A stretch of DNA of 8,513 bases from Victivallales bacterium (lineage in GTDB: Bacteria > Verrucomicrobiota > Lentisphaeria > Oligosphaerales > Oligosphaeraceae). A model generated the notes under the pieces. It was not told the DNA's origin. It ran no database searches and saw only the letters and a list, made by a program, of their open reading frames with translations. The stretch covers positions 1 to 8,513 of the forward strand of contig JAFYGL010000549.1 of NCBI GenBank assembly GCA_017543165.1, read 5' to 3'. A program made the translations under genes and the position numbers. Below, one piece after another: positions 7,686 through 8,513 of this stretch; within the stretch, counting starts at the first letter, position 1; each line of letters opens with the position of its first letter.

Positions 7686-7970
7686 ATGTTTAATCCTTAC
7701 GACATAGTCTATACCGTTCTGATCACGGAAAAGGCGACAGCCTCTGCGGAGAAGTTCCAGAGGTATGCCTTCAAGGTCAACCCCAAGGCAAACAAGATAC
7801 AGATTGCCCAGGCCATCGAGGCAATCTTCGATGAAGTGAAGGTCGCTTCCGTTAATGTTATGAATTGCCTCGGAAAGAAGAAGCGGATGCGCTCCGCCAA
7901 GATGGGCAAGCGCCCCGACTGGAAGAAGGCAATCGTCAAGCTGGCACAGGGTTCAATCGAACTTCTCTGA
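7686..7970 (+). CDS. rplW: 50S ribosomal protein L23 (uL23)
   Basis: L23 lies at the exit of the peptide tunnel and is the main docking site for trigger factor and SRP. The 94-residue length is typical. Conserved features are the N-terminal VLITEKAT (11-18), YAFKVNPKANKIQIAQAIEAIF (27-48), the V-SVN-M segment, and the basic loop GKKKRMRSAKMGKRPDWKKAIV. The Shine-Dalgarno AGGAGG (7671-7676) overlaps the last base of the rplD TAA, nine bases before the ATG at 7686, which suggests close translational coupling with rplD. Confidence 0.97.
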   Translation: MFNPYDIVYTVLITEKATASAEKFQRYAFKVNPKANKIQIAQAIEAIFDEVKVASVNVMNCLGKKKRMRSAKMGKRPDWKKAIVKLAQGSIELL

Positions 7971-7989
7971 TGCGCTGGCGCATAATTTT
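7970..7989 (+). other. Short GC hairpin in the rplW-rplB spacer
   Basis: ATGCGC (7970-7975) and GCGCAT (7978-7983) are exact inverse complements separated by two bases, realistically a five-pair stem with a four-base loop. AATTTTAA follows. It could be a weak pause, processing or attenuation site, but it is short, and chance is a fair explanation. Confidence 0.3.
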
Positions 7990-8015
7990 AACTCAAACTG
8001 AAAAGAGGCACTTAA

Positions 8016-8513
8016 ATGGGCATAAAGAAATATAAGCCGACTTCCCCGGGACGCAGGGAAATGACGGTTAGCGACTTCAGCGAAATCACACGCAGGACCC
8101 CAGAAAAGTCACTTACCGAGGGTAAGCGCTCCACTGGTGGCCGCAACAACCACGGCCGTGTCACAGTCCGCTTCCGCGGCGGTGGCGTAAAGCGCCGTTA
8201 CCGCATCATCGACTTCCGCCGCAACAAGGACGGAATGAACGCTGTTGTGGAACACATCGAATACGATCCTAACCGCAGTGCGCGCATCGCTCTCCTCAAG
8301 TACGAGGACGGCGAAAAGCGCTACATACTTGCCCCAGTTGGCCTGAAGCAGGGTGACGTGGTGCGCAGCGGCGAAGGCGCCGAATTCAAGACAGGGCATA
8401 CCCTTTGCCTGAAGGACATTCCAGATGGACTGACCGTCCACTGCATCGAGATGTATCCTGGCAAGGGTGCTGCAATCGCAAGGGCGGCAGGCCAGATGGC
8501 AATCGTCCGCGCA
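8016..8513 (+). CDS. rplB: 50S ribosomal protein L2 (uL2), N-terminal part, runs off the right edge
   Basis: L2 is a core 50S protein needed for subunit association and peptidyl transferase assembly. Translation from ATG 8016 gives [21 protein letters not shown] and stays open for 166 codons to the window edge; the full protein is usually about 275 residues, so the C-terminal third, including the conserved His of the PVDHPHGGG region, is not seen. Conserved parts are [19 protein letters not shown] (about 39-57), the [11 protein letters not shown] segment, [17 protein letters not shown] and [20 protein letters not shown] (8004-8008) lies seven bases before the ATG. The gap to rplW is 45 bases. 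Order rplC-rplD-rplW-rplB is the standard S10 operon order. Confidence 0.97.
   Translation, partial: MGIKKYKPTSPGRREMTVSDFSEITRRTPEKSLTEGKRSTGGRNNHGRVTVRFRGGGVKRRYRIIDFRRNKDGMNAVVEHIEYDPNRSARIALLKYEDGEKRYILAPVGLKQGDVVRSGEGAEFKTGHTLCLKDIPDGLTVHCIEMYPGKGAAIARAAGQMAIVRA

Overview
The window is a slice of a bacterial chromosome carrying the conserved transcription/translation supercluster, all on the + strand: the 3' two-thirds of rpoC, then rpsL and rpsG (the str operon core), an elongation factor G family gene, and the head of the S10 operon (rpsJ, rplC, rplD, rplW and the first 166 codons of rplB). No RNA genes, mobile elements, CRISPR arrays or phage genes are visible. No gap exceeds 300 bases; the longest, between rpoC and rpsL (273 bases), holds a hairpin, a long perfect inverted repeat and a promoter.

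The organism looks like a diderm bacterium with moderately GC-rich coding DNA. RpoC carries a long insertion in the trigger loop (the SI3 position, as in Proteobacteria, Bacteroidetes and PVC bacteria). The EF-G gene is followed directly by rpsJ with no tuf between them, as I recall for Chlamydiae/Verrucomicrobia-type genomes. I favour the PVC superphylum (Verrucomicrobiota/Lentisphaerota-like); this is inference, not proof.

Layout: rpoC (1-2726) ends at a strong GC hairpin. A perfect 16-bp inverted repeat (2803-2852) follows, then a clear sigma70-type promoter (2921-2948) for rpsL-rpsG. Behind rpsG lie two hairpins, the second terminator-like, so the EF-G gene may be uncoupled from rpsL-rpsG. 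The EF-G gene, rpsJ, rplC, rplD, rplW and rplB follow with short gaps of 14 to 45 bases, mostly with strong Shine-Dalgarno sequences, and look co-transcribed.

The genes serve one purpose: making RNA polymerase and ribosomes. Nothing here is a clearly new system. The best points for a second look are (1) the EF-G in the fusA position, which is divergent, lacks the domain IV tip-loop motifs of translocating EF-G and resembles recycling-type EF-G2; (2) ribosomal protein S12 with Arg at position 88 and Ser at 92, in the loop where mutations give streptomycin resistance in other species; (3) the perfect inverted repeat upstream of rpsL; and (4) a possible attenuator between rpsG and the EF-G gene.
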